A DNA stretch of 64,000 nt from Stenogyne calaminthoides (Eukaryota > Streptophyta > Magnoliopsida > Lamiales > Lamiaceae). Below the pieces are notes generated by a model. The model made no database searches and had not been told where the DNA came from. It saw nothing but the letters and a program-made list of their open reading frames with translations. The first letter of the stretch is position 1. The number at the start of each line of letters is the position of its first letter. Where the stretch lies: assembly GCA_037126765.1 (NCBI GenBank), contig JBBCBC010000012.1, forward strand, positions 4,340,001 to 4,404,000. Direction: 5' to 3'. The position numbers and the translations under genes were made by a program. This document shows, piece after piece, positions 1 through 11,311 of the stretch.

Positions 1-179
1 AGTGTCACACAAAGTATAAATTATTTTAAAGGGGATTAACGTCTCCAGTCTTCTTGTAGTATTGAATGCTAAAACGGCCCCTTTAACTTTTGTGATCGGA
101 ATTCTTAAAAAAAAAGTCTAGTTATACAGAGAGCTCATCCGCCACTGAGGCTTCATTTCTACGTTTCGAATCCGTATCA

Positions 180-290
180 GAAGAAGGCGCGGTTGCGTGT
201 GACCATAAACTCCCTTTTGATGTTGTACGCCGCAGCCTTGGCATGCATGACTGCGGGGGGAGCGACCTTTGGTACAGTAAAATCTTCATA
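180..290 (-). other. Unassigned coding-like block
   Basis: A short GC-richer island in very AT-rich DNA. On the minus strand it stays open for about 36 codons, with a run of small hydrophobic and basic residues (contains KVAPPAVMHAK), and then meets a TGA near position 183. It could be the last exon of a gene to the right or a fragment of a decayed one. I do not recognise the protein and see no convincing splice acceptor, so this is only a candidate. Confidence 0.25.
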
Positions 291-2316
291 TAGTCATATT
301 ATCGAGATCAAGAAAAAATATTACTATAAGGAGATTATTCTTAAATAGAGTTTTACATAAAAAAATAATTTTTTTTTAAAAATGGTAATACATTCAATAT
401 ACTACATGTTTATAAATTTAATAACAAATTCATATAATGTATCTAATTAATATGAATTTGACTAAAATAAATATATACACTCTCAAAGTATATAAATATA
501 TGTATCAACTAATATGCATGTATCTAGGAACTAAACATTGCTGACATGTGTATAAATATTTGTTCAACACATGTATATTTTTCATAAAATTAGTACACAT
601 TTTCTATTTTAAGCAAATGGCACCCGAAATTGATAAACAAACTCAAATCACTGAAATAGAGATGTGTCACAATTAACCATAGGTAAATATTTTAGGGCAT
701 CTTAATTGTAATGATATATAAATTTTTATATGTAATGTAATTTATTTTTATATGGAGGCATAAATCTTTAAAACGAGATCGGAAAAAAAATATGCATTAT
801 TACAATGTGGAGTTTATTTCTAAATATAACTGGTCTCAAGTTGGGACCGTGATTTTTTATTATTATAGAGAATTTATTCCTGTATAAAGTATTCCTATAG
901 GGAGTTTTTACTGTACTTATTCGATCAATCAGTTCGGCGGTCTGCCTTAAGGTTTTTGCGGTATTTTGGGTAAACATTCTCTCGATTTCTACACTGTTGC
1001 GACTTTGAAGTAATTGGTTTTTGAGAGTAGTGTTTCGAATCTATAATTACAGTTATTAGTAGAGAATAGATTTTTTGATTTGATTGGTTTTGGTGTTCAA
1101 ATTTATCGATGGTTTTCGTCCATTGTTATTTCGAAGCTTGGTATGTTTAGACCTTCAATAAATTAATTGTGTAAAGTGACGATTGTTTACGGTGTCTAAT
1201 TGATATGTCTCAATCTTGCTACGTCTCTTCATTAGTCTGAATGGTATGGTTTGTGTTCATAGTTCACATTTTGGGGATTGATTTTCCGATGTTGTTCGAC
1301 GATGTACCAAATGCACTTTAATTTGATGTTTATTTTGTTGATTTTATGAAATTTTAAACACCCTAATGGAAATCTGAAATTTGAAGAACAGATGGAAAAA
1401 AGAAAAATTCCGATAGCGAAAAGGTGAAGCCTATCACAAAAAGACACCATAAGGTCCATAACTATCTTTTCCACCTTATGACATTTACGTTCCCCTTCAA
1501 ATCATGTTTTTGAGGGTTAGAATATGTTTCTTCTACTCCCACATTTATTTGCTTTGCAGTTTACACCAGGTATTTTATCGATTTAATCATAATTTTCTGT
1601 AATCCCTTTGTTGCAAATGTTAAGTGATTGATGCTGCAGAGAGCTTCTGCAACTGCAATTCTGGGTTCTAACTGTTTGATCTCCATGTTAGGACATTATC
1701 TTTGTTTTTCACTAGAAACTATTGAATTCAATTTACGTTGATTTTGTTGTATGATTTTTGCTTTTCTTTTTGAGCATTTCAAACCGTTGCTCATTTTCTT
1801 CCTTGAGGTTGTATATTTACTTGAAGGATATGTTGGCGAGTTTAAGTAACTCATAAGCCAATGATAATTGATTTGTGATAGTTCAATAATCCATCTTTAA
1901 TGGGATTATATCCGTGAATTTGTCCAGCATCGTTCAGCAGCACCACACTGTAGCATATAATATCGGGAAGAAAGTGGATCTTGAAATAATTCAATACTTT
2001 CAGTGTAGTGATACTCTGTCTTAAAAGTAGATTTCAGCTTGGGTGAGTCGCAATAAAATTGGGGACTTCAGATGTTGGTTGTTGTGTCAATGATTCTCCA
2101 TTACAATTGGCATATCGTTTTAGAAGCATTACAACTTTAGTGAGATGAGTGTACTATGGTGATAGATATATTCTGATAGAATGATATGAATGTGATGATG
2201 CTTACGACTCTTTTTTTTTTGTTGTTGATGGTTGATTGATGAGCTATCGGGCTTCTTATTATCTACATTTCCCATAGAAGAGATTTTTCAGGTAATCTTT
2301 ATGTTATATTGTGTAG
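291..2316. other. AT-rich DNA without a recognisable gene
   Basis: No open frame of plausible length or recognisable protein is visible. The part from about 950 to 2300 has the T-rich texture of plant 5' UTR and intron sequence. Because it lies just upstream of the CCCH62-like exon relics on the same strand, it may hold the decayed front half of that gene, but I could not identify an exon in it. Confidence 0.4.
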
Positions 2317-2735
2317 TGGGCGAAAGTTGAGGAGTGCAAGATTTATTTAAGGAAACATGGATTGAGAATAAGTGGCAGTAGAGAGACATTAATTCAGTGA
2401 ATTAAGGAGGATAACAAATAATCTTTTATTCAAAGTCAGTCTTTAAGTTTGTGTATAAAAGTTCATCTTTAAATAAATTCCTCTGTTCATGACTATGATT
2501 GTATTTTTAGTATTATCAATGGTGGTGGAGAGAAATAGCATCCACCATCAAGTTTTGTGTTGCATTGTTAAGGTAATCCTATGTTATCTCCATATTTTGT
2601 GCTTCATGAGGCTAATTTTGCGTAGTTAGCTTCCCAATTTTTTTCTTTTGTCTTCCATGTTTGATCCAAACTTTGGAATCATGCAGGCGATGCTTGCATG
2701 AGAGATGTAGATTTTTATGAAAAGGTGTATAAAAA
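2317..2735 (+). pseudogene. Decayed CCCH zinc-finger / SAP-domain gene fragment (C3H62-like)
   Basis: Three exon-like pieces in order, separated by introns with GT-AG borders, resemble the SAP-domain region of plant zinc finger CCCH domain-containing protein 62. Piece 1 (2317 to about 2418) follows an AG and reads as a SAP helix pair containing YLRKHGLRISGSRETLIQ, then hits TGA where the family has Arg (a CGA to TGA change). Piece 2 (2511-2572) reads NGGGEK, stop, HPPSSFVLHC, stop. Piece 3 (2687-2735) reads GDACMRDVDFYEKVYKK and ends at a clean GTAAG donor. Retained introns mean this is a DNA-level relic and not a retrocopy. The downstream part is missing; the LTR element at 3072 lies 337 bases beyond. 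The SAP identity is fairly secure; the exact paralogue is from memory of the family. Confidence 0.6.
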
Positions 2736-3071
2736 GTAAGTCTTCTGCTCTTTTTTATTCTCAATTTTGAGTTCTTACAATTTTTTTTAGTCCCTATAAA
2801 TAGTCGCAATGCTATTAAATCTGTTGGTGTCATTTTTTACCTGAAACATAAAACTGGATTTTCTGAAAATTATGTTCCAGTGTAAATCATAATAACTCAA
2901 AATAAGGATTTTTTATTCCCATATTCCAGCTAGATTATCTATGTAGTATAAAGAAATTTGTGAACATCATAAATTGGAAATGCATACAAATTCTATCGGG
3001 GGAAAATATGTGTAGGGGCTTTGTTATATATTAAATATTTTATTAGAATTAAATAAATTGTTTAGACATTG
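2736..3071. other. Intron-like AT-rich sequence
   Basis: It follows a splice donor of the CCCH62-like relic and looks like decayed intron. No coding potential is visible. The last five bases (CATTG, 3067-3071) are the presumed target-site copy of the LTR element that follows; its partner cannot be found because the element's right end is truncated. Confidence 0.4.
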
Positions 3072-4593
3072 TGTTGGGAAAATTTATAGTTTTGATGAAA
3101 GTTCCAAAATAGTTGTAATAGGACCAGTCAGACCTGTTAGCTGACTGATGATCTAGAAATCAGGTTAAGGTGACCAGTTGATAATTGATGTATAGAGCAA
3201 CTGATGTAATATTATAGGTCACATATTGAGGGGGAACTCAATATGTATCAGGTTAGTCTTAAAGATCAGGTTCGAATCAGAAGATTGAAGTTTAGAAGAC
3301 AAGAAGAAACTGATTGATCAGGTACAATCAAGATCAGAATCAACCTGAAGATGAAGACGTAATGAAATTCGAGGAATCTAGACCTGGTGACCTGGTATGA
3401 AGGAAATAACAAGCGAGTCACAAGTTGTGCTAAGACAACTTGTTCTGATGACTCAAGAAGGTAGAACTGATCAGTACAATACTAATCAGGTCAATTCAAG
3501 TCAGGTGAAGTCCATGTGTTAACCTAAGAAATACAAACAGATCAGACAATCAGAATGAACAAGAATGAAGGCTGACGAGCGCCGAATAAGTGTACTTGTC
3601 AACCAACGAAGATCGACTCGTATGTACGGAACTGACAAAGACGAGATTTGAAGTATCAGAGTTCAACGGCTAGAAAGGACAAATTAACATGCTTTTAGCC
3701 ATTCCGTTTCTGATGAATATCACTTCATCCCTGCAAACCTACCAAATATAGATCAAGATTCAAATTGCTTTCCAACGGCTCTTTGATTTCGAAGGTTTAT
3801 AAATATGAGATCAACCTTCAGAGTAAAGACACATAAATTATACACACGCTCAAGCATACAAGCAATTTCCGCAGAACACTGAAGAACTCAGAAATATTCT
3901 AAGTGTTCATCCCATAGTTTCTTAGCAAGAATTCTTATCCTTTAGCTTTAGGCTACTGAAATACTAGGACAAAATTCCAGTTGGAGACAAAACAAATCTT
4001 ACCCCAAACCGAGTGTTAGGTTAAGTTTGTAAGCAAGATCTCAAGCTAGGGTTTCTAGTCTTGATTTATGGGATAAGTTGAGTGAGAGCTCCATAAATAT
4101 ATGTATGTACTGTGTTTGATTAACACATTAAACTAAGTCAGTTTGGTAATGAGTGCCCCTGCTGATAGGGAAGAGTGGACGTAGGACAAGTTAGTCCGAA
4201 CCACTATAAATCTTGTGTGTTTACCTGCTTTACACTATATGCACACTACTAATTTGATAAACTACCATGCATATCCTAAGTAGAGATCAGTCTAGCACCA
4301 AGCTACTGATCTGATCAGTTGGACACTTTGTCAACTGATCTGATCAGAAAACCTTAGGACTGACTGTTTTCTGTTTAAACTGGTTCACACGGGTTGATTT
4401 AAAGCTTCCGCACAATCAGTTAAAATGATCTGCTTCACAGCTATCAGTAGGTTAGATATCAGTCTGTACTGATCACTAAGCACTCTATATCAGTAAACTT
4501 GCAAACCACGCTGATCACACGAAAAAGTTTCAGAAGTCTATTCACCCCTCCCCTCTAGACTTCTGCCTCACTGAAACCCGTTCGGGACCTACA
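3072..4593 (+). repeat. 5' LTR of the non-autonomous element
   Basis: A 1522-base LTR. It contains many short GATCAG/CTGATC motifs, a TATA-like block at about 4198-4210 (GAACCACTATAAA), and a pyrimidine-rich end just before the terminal CCTACA. The TATA block is shared with three other LTR families in this window and is the likely core promoter. Confidence 0.85.
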
Positions 4594-4595
4594 AG

Positions 4596-4607
4596 TGGTA
4601 TCAGAGC
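4596..4607 (+). other. Primer-binding site, tRNA-Met(i)
   Basis: TGGTATCAGAGC, two bases after the LTR end. This is the standard plant Copia primer site, complementary to the 3' end of initiator methionine tRNA. Confidence 0.9.
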
Positions 4608-4610
4608 TTA

Positions 4611-7293
4611 TTGATGTCCTTCTCATCAGCAGTAGAAAAGGCAAAAAATGAACTGACAGACACTGTACGCCAAGGATCATTTCAAACTACTGGAATAGAT
4701 GTTTATGAAATCAACAAGGCTATAACAGTCAGCTTTGGCTCCCTGACTTCCCACCTCAATGCTCTTTTTGATAAAACCAAAAAAGGGGAAGAACAGGTTG
4801 AGAAACCAGCTGGCATCGTTACAACAGAAGATCTAATTCAGACTGTTGAATCATATGGACAAAGACTTGATAATCTGGATCTGTTTGCCGATGATGTAAC
4901 TGCTAAGATGGATAGGACCAGATAGAGATCTATTGCTGGAGGGGCTGGTACGTCTAGAATTGCCCCTGCTCAATCCAGAAGAATCACAAGGAGTACTGTA
5001 AACCAAATTCTGGCGGATGCAGATCTGGCAGTAAGGCTTACTGAAGAGCAGATTGCTGAAGAAGCAAGAAAGAGAGAAGAAGAACGCAGGGCAAAAAAGC
5101 TTGCAGATTCTGAAAGTCTGAAGAAGTCATACGCCGCTAGAGCGAGGAAAGGTCAGGCAGGAAAACCCATTGAAGAACCACTCATTCTTGCCAAGATTGA
5201 AGACATCATTCCAAAGAGGGATCGTGATGTCAGAATGCCGAAATGGAGCAGGATCAGGGCAGAATGGCTTCTGGATGCTTTTGTTCTAGAGATTGTGCAT
5301 GTTGGGGTTATACGTGAAAGTATGTTTTTACGTTATAACAGACTAATGTACTCTTATTTACTGAATATAAATTATTTTATCACTATTGCTTTAAATATGA
5401 ATGAACCGTTCAATATTAGTACACATTACATTGTAGTTAATGTGGTGATACCCGATCACAGAAAATCACATTAACAGTCCCTTGTAAATAAGTACATCTT
5501 CACAACCTAGATGGAACTGAACACTCCATTGGTAGAGGTTGAAGTGTAAAAGTTCAGATTGGCTTGTCTTGACCAAGATATTGCACTAGCACATTGTGGT
5601 GTGCTGAAGAGGACCTATAGAGAGGATAAATTCTTTCGTACTGACTTATGGGATGAAGAATTAGACCTCAGTTGTTATTGATTTCTTAACCTCTGTCACT
5701 TAAATATGATTGTGTGTAATTAGTATTTATTGCTTTGATCTGCGTTGGGTTTAGAGTCAGATAGCGATTCTATACTTTGCATTTTGGAAAATATTATTAA
5801 TTACATGATAATTGTTAAGATTTAATAAAGAGCAATGTGTGCAAGGAAAGTCTTGTATGATTTACCCCCTTGGTGGGCTCAGAAGTTTTATCATACCAAA
5901 TCTTGCAAATGGAATTAGTTTTCGGTATGGATAATAATGTTGAGTTGTCTTTACTTCAAGAAAAAATATATTAATTAAAATAAAGCTTTTCAGTGGCTTA
6001 ATTAATTAATGGACTATATAATCTTAAATATGGAAAATAATAACCAGGAGCCATATTATCGTAATATGGATTAAGATGGATAGTGCAATATTAGTTTTAT
6101 AGTGAAGTAAATTAATATTAATGGACTGAATAATATTGTGGCTCAATATTAGAAATTCAGAGCCCATTGGAGGTCCAATCTTAATTCTCCTAAAGGCCCC
6201 TCAAATAGCCCAATATAAGTTCAATTAATGTAAAGGAGAAGAAAATATTATTGCCTTATTTTTCTGTAATTTTCAAAAATTATAGGACAAGAAGAGGAAA
6301 AAAAATTCTTGATTTTCTTGAAAAGATTTTATGGAAAAAGATAAGTATTCTTGGAATACAAGATTGTCCCATAAAATTCAAGAAATAAAATTTTGTTTCT
6401 TGTGCATTGATTTTTTTTTCAAAAATCTTATAGATAAGGGAGGAAAAGATCTTTTGTGATTATTATGGAAATAGAATATATGAGATATATTCAAGATTGT
6501 ATCTTGGGAAGATACAAAGAAATTTTCCATAACCCTATTAGGGCACAAAATTTTCGCCCCTCTCTACTCTATAAATAGGGGATGATTTCTTCATCCCAAA
6601 ATACAATTCCAGTCTTGGAAAAATTAGAAATCCACAAAGGTGGTGCAATATATTTTTTGTTTTCTCCTTTGTTAAAATTGTTCGTGAGAATCCTTCCACC
6701 GGATTACGAGCAAGGCCGTGGGACATATTTGAGAATGTGTTTTGGTTGATCCATCTATTCAACGGTTGTCACTCCAAGAGGTATGTTTCGCGTTACTCCT
6801 AGATTCCGCATGTGTAGGATTTACGTGAAATTAATTGTACGCATGATGTTGTTGGCTTTTAATTGTTATTTGAATTAATATATGATTAATTCATGCTAGT
6901 AATAATTAAATAATTTAAATATGCATTTAATTGCAACTCGAATAGATTCGGGCGCCCTATTCCCCAACAGTGACAACTGAGGAGGCACCTGATGAAGAGT
7001 TTCTGAACTGGTTACAGAACAAACATTCAGACTTTCTGAAGTACCTAGAAAACGAGGCCAGACAAATCAGTGCAAGAATTACTCATCCAAAACATGATGT
7101 AATGGACTACACCAAGAAGAAGGATGGCTCGTTTGACAGACTGGCTTTTCAGAAGTTCTACTTTGATCTATTGAAGAAAGAAGGCATAAGGGAACCAAAT
7201 CAGGTTAATGATGTCAAGTGGAAGTTGTACAGAATTTTCAACGTTCCACAAGATAAAAGGGAGATGCTAGAGGGTTACATACACAAAGGTTGA
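4611..7293 (+). pseudogene. Uncharacterised ORF of the non-autonomous LTR element, interrupted by a solo LTR
   Basis: One frame runs from the ATG at 4611 to 5294 and resumes in register at 6970 once the solo LTR and one target-site copy are removed, giving about 335 codons ending at 7293. A single in-frame TAG at 4923 interrupts it. The protein is hydrophilic. Residues about 130-175 form a charged Glu/Arg/Lys helix that looks like a coiled coil (contains EEARKREEERRAK), and the C-terminal third is rich in Lys, Asp and Phe. It has no CCHC knuckle, no D-S/T-G protease motif and no polymerase motif. I do not recognise the family. It occupies the gag position directly after the primer site, so it may be a divergent structural protein or an acquired gene kept by the family. 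Confidence 0.6.
5300..6969 (+). mobile_element. Solo LTR, family A copy 1
   Basis: Starts TGTTGGGG and ends CCCCAACA (perfect 8-base terminal inverted repeat), 1670 bases, with no internal region. Flanks are GTGCA (5295-5299) and GTGAC (6970-6974), an imperfect 5-bp target duplication; removing the LTR plus one copy restores the reading frame of the host element's ORF. Two more copies lie at 37715-39403 (inverted) and 59269-61111. Short open frames inside are not genes. Confidence 0.9.
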
Positions 7294-7493
7294 TGATCAG
7301 AAGACTTGCACAGAATATGATCAGTATTGTTTTTGCCAAACTTTTCAAATGTAATTTGTAATTTCCTATATGATGAATGAAAAGTTCTTATTACTGATCC
7401 TAAGACAAAGTCTCATTGTCTTCTGATTATCTGTGTTCTTTACTGCTTTATTACATATCAACTGATGTTGATTTCTCAAATGTTTTGGTTTCA

Positions 7494-7509
7494 TAAAAAA
7501 GGGGGAAAT
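7494..7509 (+). other. Polypurine tract
   Basis: AAAAAAGGGGGAAAT immediately before the right LTR, the expected site of plus-strand priming. Confidence 0.8.
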
Positions 7510-8080
7510 TGTTGGGAAATTTTATAGTTTTGATTAAAGTTCCAAAACAGTTGTAATAAGACCAGTCAGACCTGTTACCTGACTGATGATCTAGAAATCA
7601 GGTTAAGGTGACCAGTTGATAATTTATGTATAGAGCAACTGATGTAATAGTATAGGTCACATATTGAGGGAAAACTCAATAAGTATCAGGTTAGTCTTAA
7701 AGATCAGGTTCGAATCAGAAGATCAGAAGATTGAAGTTTAGAAGATAAGAAGAAACTGATTGATCAGGTACAATCAAGATCAGAATCAACCTGAAGATGA
7801 AGACGTAATGAAATTCGAGGAATCTAGACCTGATGACCTAGTATGAAGGAAATAACAAGCGAGTCACAAGTTGTGATAAGACAACTTGTTCTGATGACTC
7901 AAGAAGGTAGAACTGATCAGTACAATACTAATCAGGTCAGTTCAAGTCAGGTGACATCCATGTGTTAACCTAAGAAATACAAATCGATCAGACAATCAGA
8001 ATGAACAAGAATGAAGGCTGACGAGCGCCGAATAAGTGTACTTGTCAACCAACGAGAGATCGACACGTATGTACAGAACT
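7510..8080 (+). repeat. 3' LTR of the non-autonomous element, truncated
   Basis: Matches the first part of the LTR at 3072 closely, then alignment breaks abruptly at about 8080, where unrelated GC-richer sequence begins. About two thirds of this LTR is missing. Confidence 0.85.
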
Positions 8081-8845
8081 TGTCACAAGCGTGCGACGCG
8101 ACTCGCTGGAATTGAACTTGCGATCCTTGGCGGAGGAACGCGATAATTCGCGATTGGGTGACCCGAGTCGGGTCATCGAACCAATTCGGCCGAACCGGGT
8201 GCAGGGGTGAGCCTCCCCATGCGAACAGGTACGATATGGGCTGTTGGATCTTGATCTAATCCAAGAGATACGATTGGAGGGCCCAGATTCATCATGTCCA
8301 GAAAGTTGCACACATTCGCCAAACAACACCACAACTCTTCAACTATTATTAATTCAGTCCCCAGATTTTATTTTACATTCATCCGAAAATTACAAAGCAT
8401 TCAGTGCATACAAAAGCATTCTAGCAATCTAGATTCTGCATTAGAAGTTCTGTCAAGAAAGTTCCGGATACCCGAGTCTGTTCGCCGATAGCTTTCGATT
8501 CGTAGTGCAACGATCGTGAAGTTTTAAAGTCGTTGTATCTTGTGGACAATTGTCATTGCTACCGTATTCCACCGGAGTACGGGGTAATATTGTCTTATGG
8601 AAAGAGAGTCCAACTCTTGTGATGCGAACGAGGGTTTTGGGCCCAAAAATACGTGCAAGATTATTCGTACTTGTGAAATTGTCCCATATTTATCAAAGGT
8701 ATTGTCCCATATTTTACAAGATTGGCAAGAATCTACAGATTTATGTTTTATCCTTTAAGTTTCGATTATTTCTTTTATATTTTTGCATATCTTTAGATTA
8801 GATTTGATTTTGTCCTTTTAGGCAGATTTTTAGTCATTTTTCCCT
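8081..8845. other. Unassigned GC-richer segment, possibly an LTR remnant
   Basis: Richer in CG than its surroundings up to about 8650, then AT-rich. It has the texture of a plant Copia LTR leader, but I found no partner LTR, primer site or target duplication here. It truncates the LTR to its left. The short open frames in it are not supported as genes. Confidence 0.35.
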
Positions 8846-8866
8846 ATATATATATATATATATATA
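8846..8866. repeat. TA microsatellite, left half
   Basis: (TA)n tract immediately left of the Athila element. Its continuation lies at 32843-32866 on the far side, so the element inserted inside one TA repeat and the 5-bp duplication (ATATA) is hidden in it. Confidence 0.85.
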
Positions 8867-9643
8867 TGATAACTCTTGAAGTTGAACACCCAAGTTTAGA
8901 TTTGTCTCAAGTAATAAAATTTCTCGAAAGTCCGAGTGTCGAACCACAGGGAGGTTTGGAAGAAAAGATGTCAACTAGTAGGTAATATTTCAAGGGTTTA
9001 TATAATGTTCAAAATACTAGAGCTTTGGGATTCCACTTTAAGTAAAACACTAGAGTTATTCTTGGCTATCTTTTATAACTCAATTGAAATCTAACAATCA
9101 AGTGATTTCAATCGGAAGATAAAACGTTAAGCACTTAGAGAATTATGAAGATTTCCTTTTAGTTAACTTAATGAGTTTATGAAATCAATTATTGATATGT
9201 AAGGCTAAGCATTCATTGTGTCAATATGTCTACAACAAATCAAAGTCTCAACATAACAAAACCTTTAATAAATATGACTTGGATGAATTGTATTAGTATA
9301 GCTCAAGATATTGTCCAAATACGAAAATGTGTTTTGGATCAAAACTCATTCAAAATCTGGACAACAATGTAGTCTCGACTTTTTGAGCATAATTGGACCC
9401 CAAACTTGCAAGATTTAACTAATATGAAAACATATAGCTTTAGTACATTGTCTTAGGTGTCCAACAACATCAATATCCTATAATTTGGATAAGTATAACT
9501 CAAGTTATGACCTCAACAATCAAATAATACATCTACTAGCTATGTTATATTATACTTATGAAATTATATATGAAAATGCTACAAATAATATACCAAATAA
9601 CACATGAAACAGATATAATAAATACATATTTAAACACTAATCA
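8867..9643 (-). repeat. 3' LTR of the Athila element
   Basis: 777 bases, nearly identical to 18804-19675 plus 32758-32842 except for a deletion of about 180 bases around 9268. Begins TGATAACTC and ends CTAATCA on the plus strand. Confidence 0.9.
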
Positions 9644-9645
9644 TA

Positions 9646-9655
9646 CCCCCCAACT
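9646..9655 (-). other. Polypurine tract of the Athila element
   Basis: Reads GTTGGGGGG on the minus strand just inside the 3' LTR, next to a CTAGGGACTAGTAATAAG stretch typical of this lineage. A second similar tract (GGTTGGGGGGAGAGGA) lies at 11161-11176, just downstream of the LOG-like pseudogene. Confidence 0.65.
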
Positions 9656-11311
9656 AGCTTATTACTAGTCCCTAGTGATAAAAGCGCGACATAAATTTCT
9701 AATATTCTTTATTACCAATTCCTTCTTCTAATACATCCAAATTAACAAACTATTGCATTTCAAAACTATTCAAAATCGAATACTATATAAATAGATAGTT
9801 TAATAGTCATCCTCTATTGTGCTTAAGTTAAGTGACTGAAAGGTATGGAGCTTACATCATAATTCTACTATCTCAATGTTTTACTAAGGTTAACAACTTC
9901 ATTGACAGGTTATTTATTTATTTATTTTTATTATTTTTTTTACAAGATATTCATTAGAGCAAACAACTCTTGCTAGCGGATCTCTCACTTCTCACATCTC
10001 TCACAGTGGCTAGTGTTTATGCTCAGACTCTGAATCATGAATATTTCTACCATAAGCTTGGTTATACATCTATCAATCAATCAACAATACATGCAACATA
10101 AGGCAGAAGGTCTTTATTGGGTTGTAATGGGGCTTAGGGTGAAAGTAGGAACATATTTGGCTCTGGTCTTAAACTCAAGGTGATGTGTAACAATAAATTA
10201 CCTATGTAAAAACAATTGTGTTTATTCACATCTTTCAGTTTTTTCAATTCCATCATTCACCTTTCCACATCATTTTTCTTGAACTGCACTCCTTTTTTTT
10301 TTTTTTCATAAACTGCACCTTCCATTTCTTTTTCATTCTCCCATACTTAACTCATTTATTTTCAAACCCCAACGACACAAGAATAATTCAAGTTACACAT
10401 TCCTTGAGGATGGACAATCATGGATTTATTTCGAGTCATAAGCTCATAATATGGTTTAATCACAAAAGAAAGGTTATTTAAGCTCAAGGGGGTTCACTAA
10501 GGGTTAAAATTCAGGTAGGCTTTATAGGAAAAGTGAGGTAAATCCTAAGTGCCTTCATCATTCTCATGTATGCATACAAAGTGATAGAGACAGATTCAAA
10601 ACAAGTTCTAAAGAACATAGTTCATGATAGAATATAACACCAAGAAAGAATGTTCATGTATAATATTTAGGCACAAATTCTCACAGGGCAGGTTTATATC
10701 CACTAAACAAGAATTGAAATACTCTAATGTAAATCTTATTAGATTTTTTTTAATTTTTTTTAACCCAAGCAAATAATTGCAACCATTTGCAAAACAGGGA
10801 GGTTGGTAGAATTATTCAATTTACAACCCATAATCTTTTGTCACTGTGTGTGTGAGAGATGAGGATGACTTATAAACAACTATTAGATAGTACTTGATTT
10901 AAATAGAAAGGAAATGTGTCAAGTTTGTTCAATTGCACATATTGAAGTTAAGGAGTTCAAGTAAGCCTAATAAGTTTGCATTTTCAATGTGTCTCAAGGG
11001 TTGATTTACCCCTCACTCTGCCATCTTTTTTTTTTTAAATAAAATAAAATAAAAAGTAGATGGAAATCCTCTAAGTTTGTGTGTGTTTTCGATTCGTCTC
11101 AAGGGTTGTTTTACCCCTTACTCTGCCATCTTTTTTTTTTTAAAATGGATATTCACTAATCCTCTCCCCCCAACCTAACCGAAACATTGTCCACAATGGT
11201 TAAAAATTGGTGTTTAAGGAATTAGAAGATATTACCTGGTCCAAAAAAAAAAAGTTGAATGAAGCAAACCTGAAACATACACACAAACAAAGAGAAAAAT
11301 AATATATTTTT
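9656..11311 (-). other. Athila 3' non-coding region
   Basis: AT-rich with several long T/A runs and no supported gene. It contains a direct repeat of about 50 bases (10987-11038 and 11096-11146, sharing CCCTTGAGAC on the minus strand). The 87-codon open frame at 10218 is low-complexity Phe/His-rich sequence and is not a gene. Confidence 0.6.

Larger units (their letters stand above)
3072..8080 (+). mobile_element. Non-autonomous LTR retrotransposon with one unknown ORF
   Basis: Flanked by direct LTRs (3072-4593 and 7510-8080, the latter cut short). The left LTR starts TGTTGGG and ends CCTACA, followed by a 12-base primer-binding site matching the 3' end of initiator tRNA-Met. A polypurine tract precedes the right LTR. 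After removing the inserted solo LTR at 5300-6969 the internal part is only about 1.2 kb and holds a single open frame. No gag zinc knuckle, protease, integrase or reverse transcriptase is visible, so it must depend on an autonomous relative. TGTTGGG ends, the Met primer site and the AAAAAAGGGGGAAAT purine tract point to a Copia (Tork/Sire-like) partner. The two LTRs remain very similar, so the insertion is not very old. Confidence 0.8.

Noticed and set aside
8081..8845. A further complete LTR retrotransposon
   Set aside because: Leader-like sequence only; no second LTR, primer site or coding region.
10218..10481. Protein-coding gene of 87 codons
   Set aside because: Low-complexity Phe/His/Ser sequence from T-rich DNA in the Athila 3' region, with no motif.
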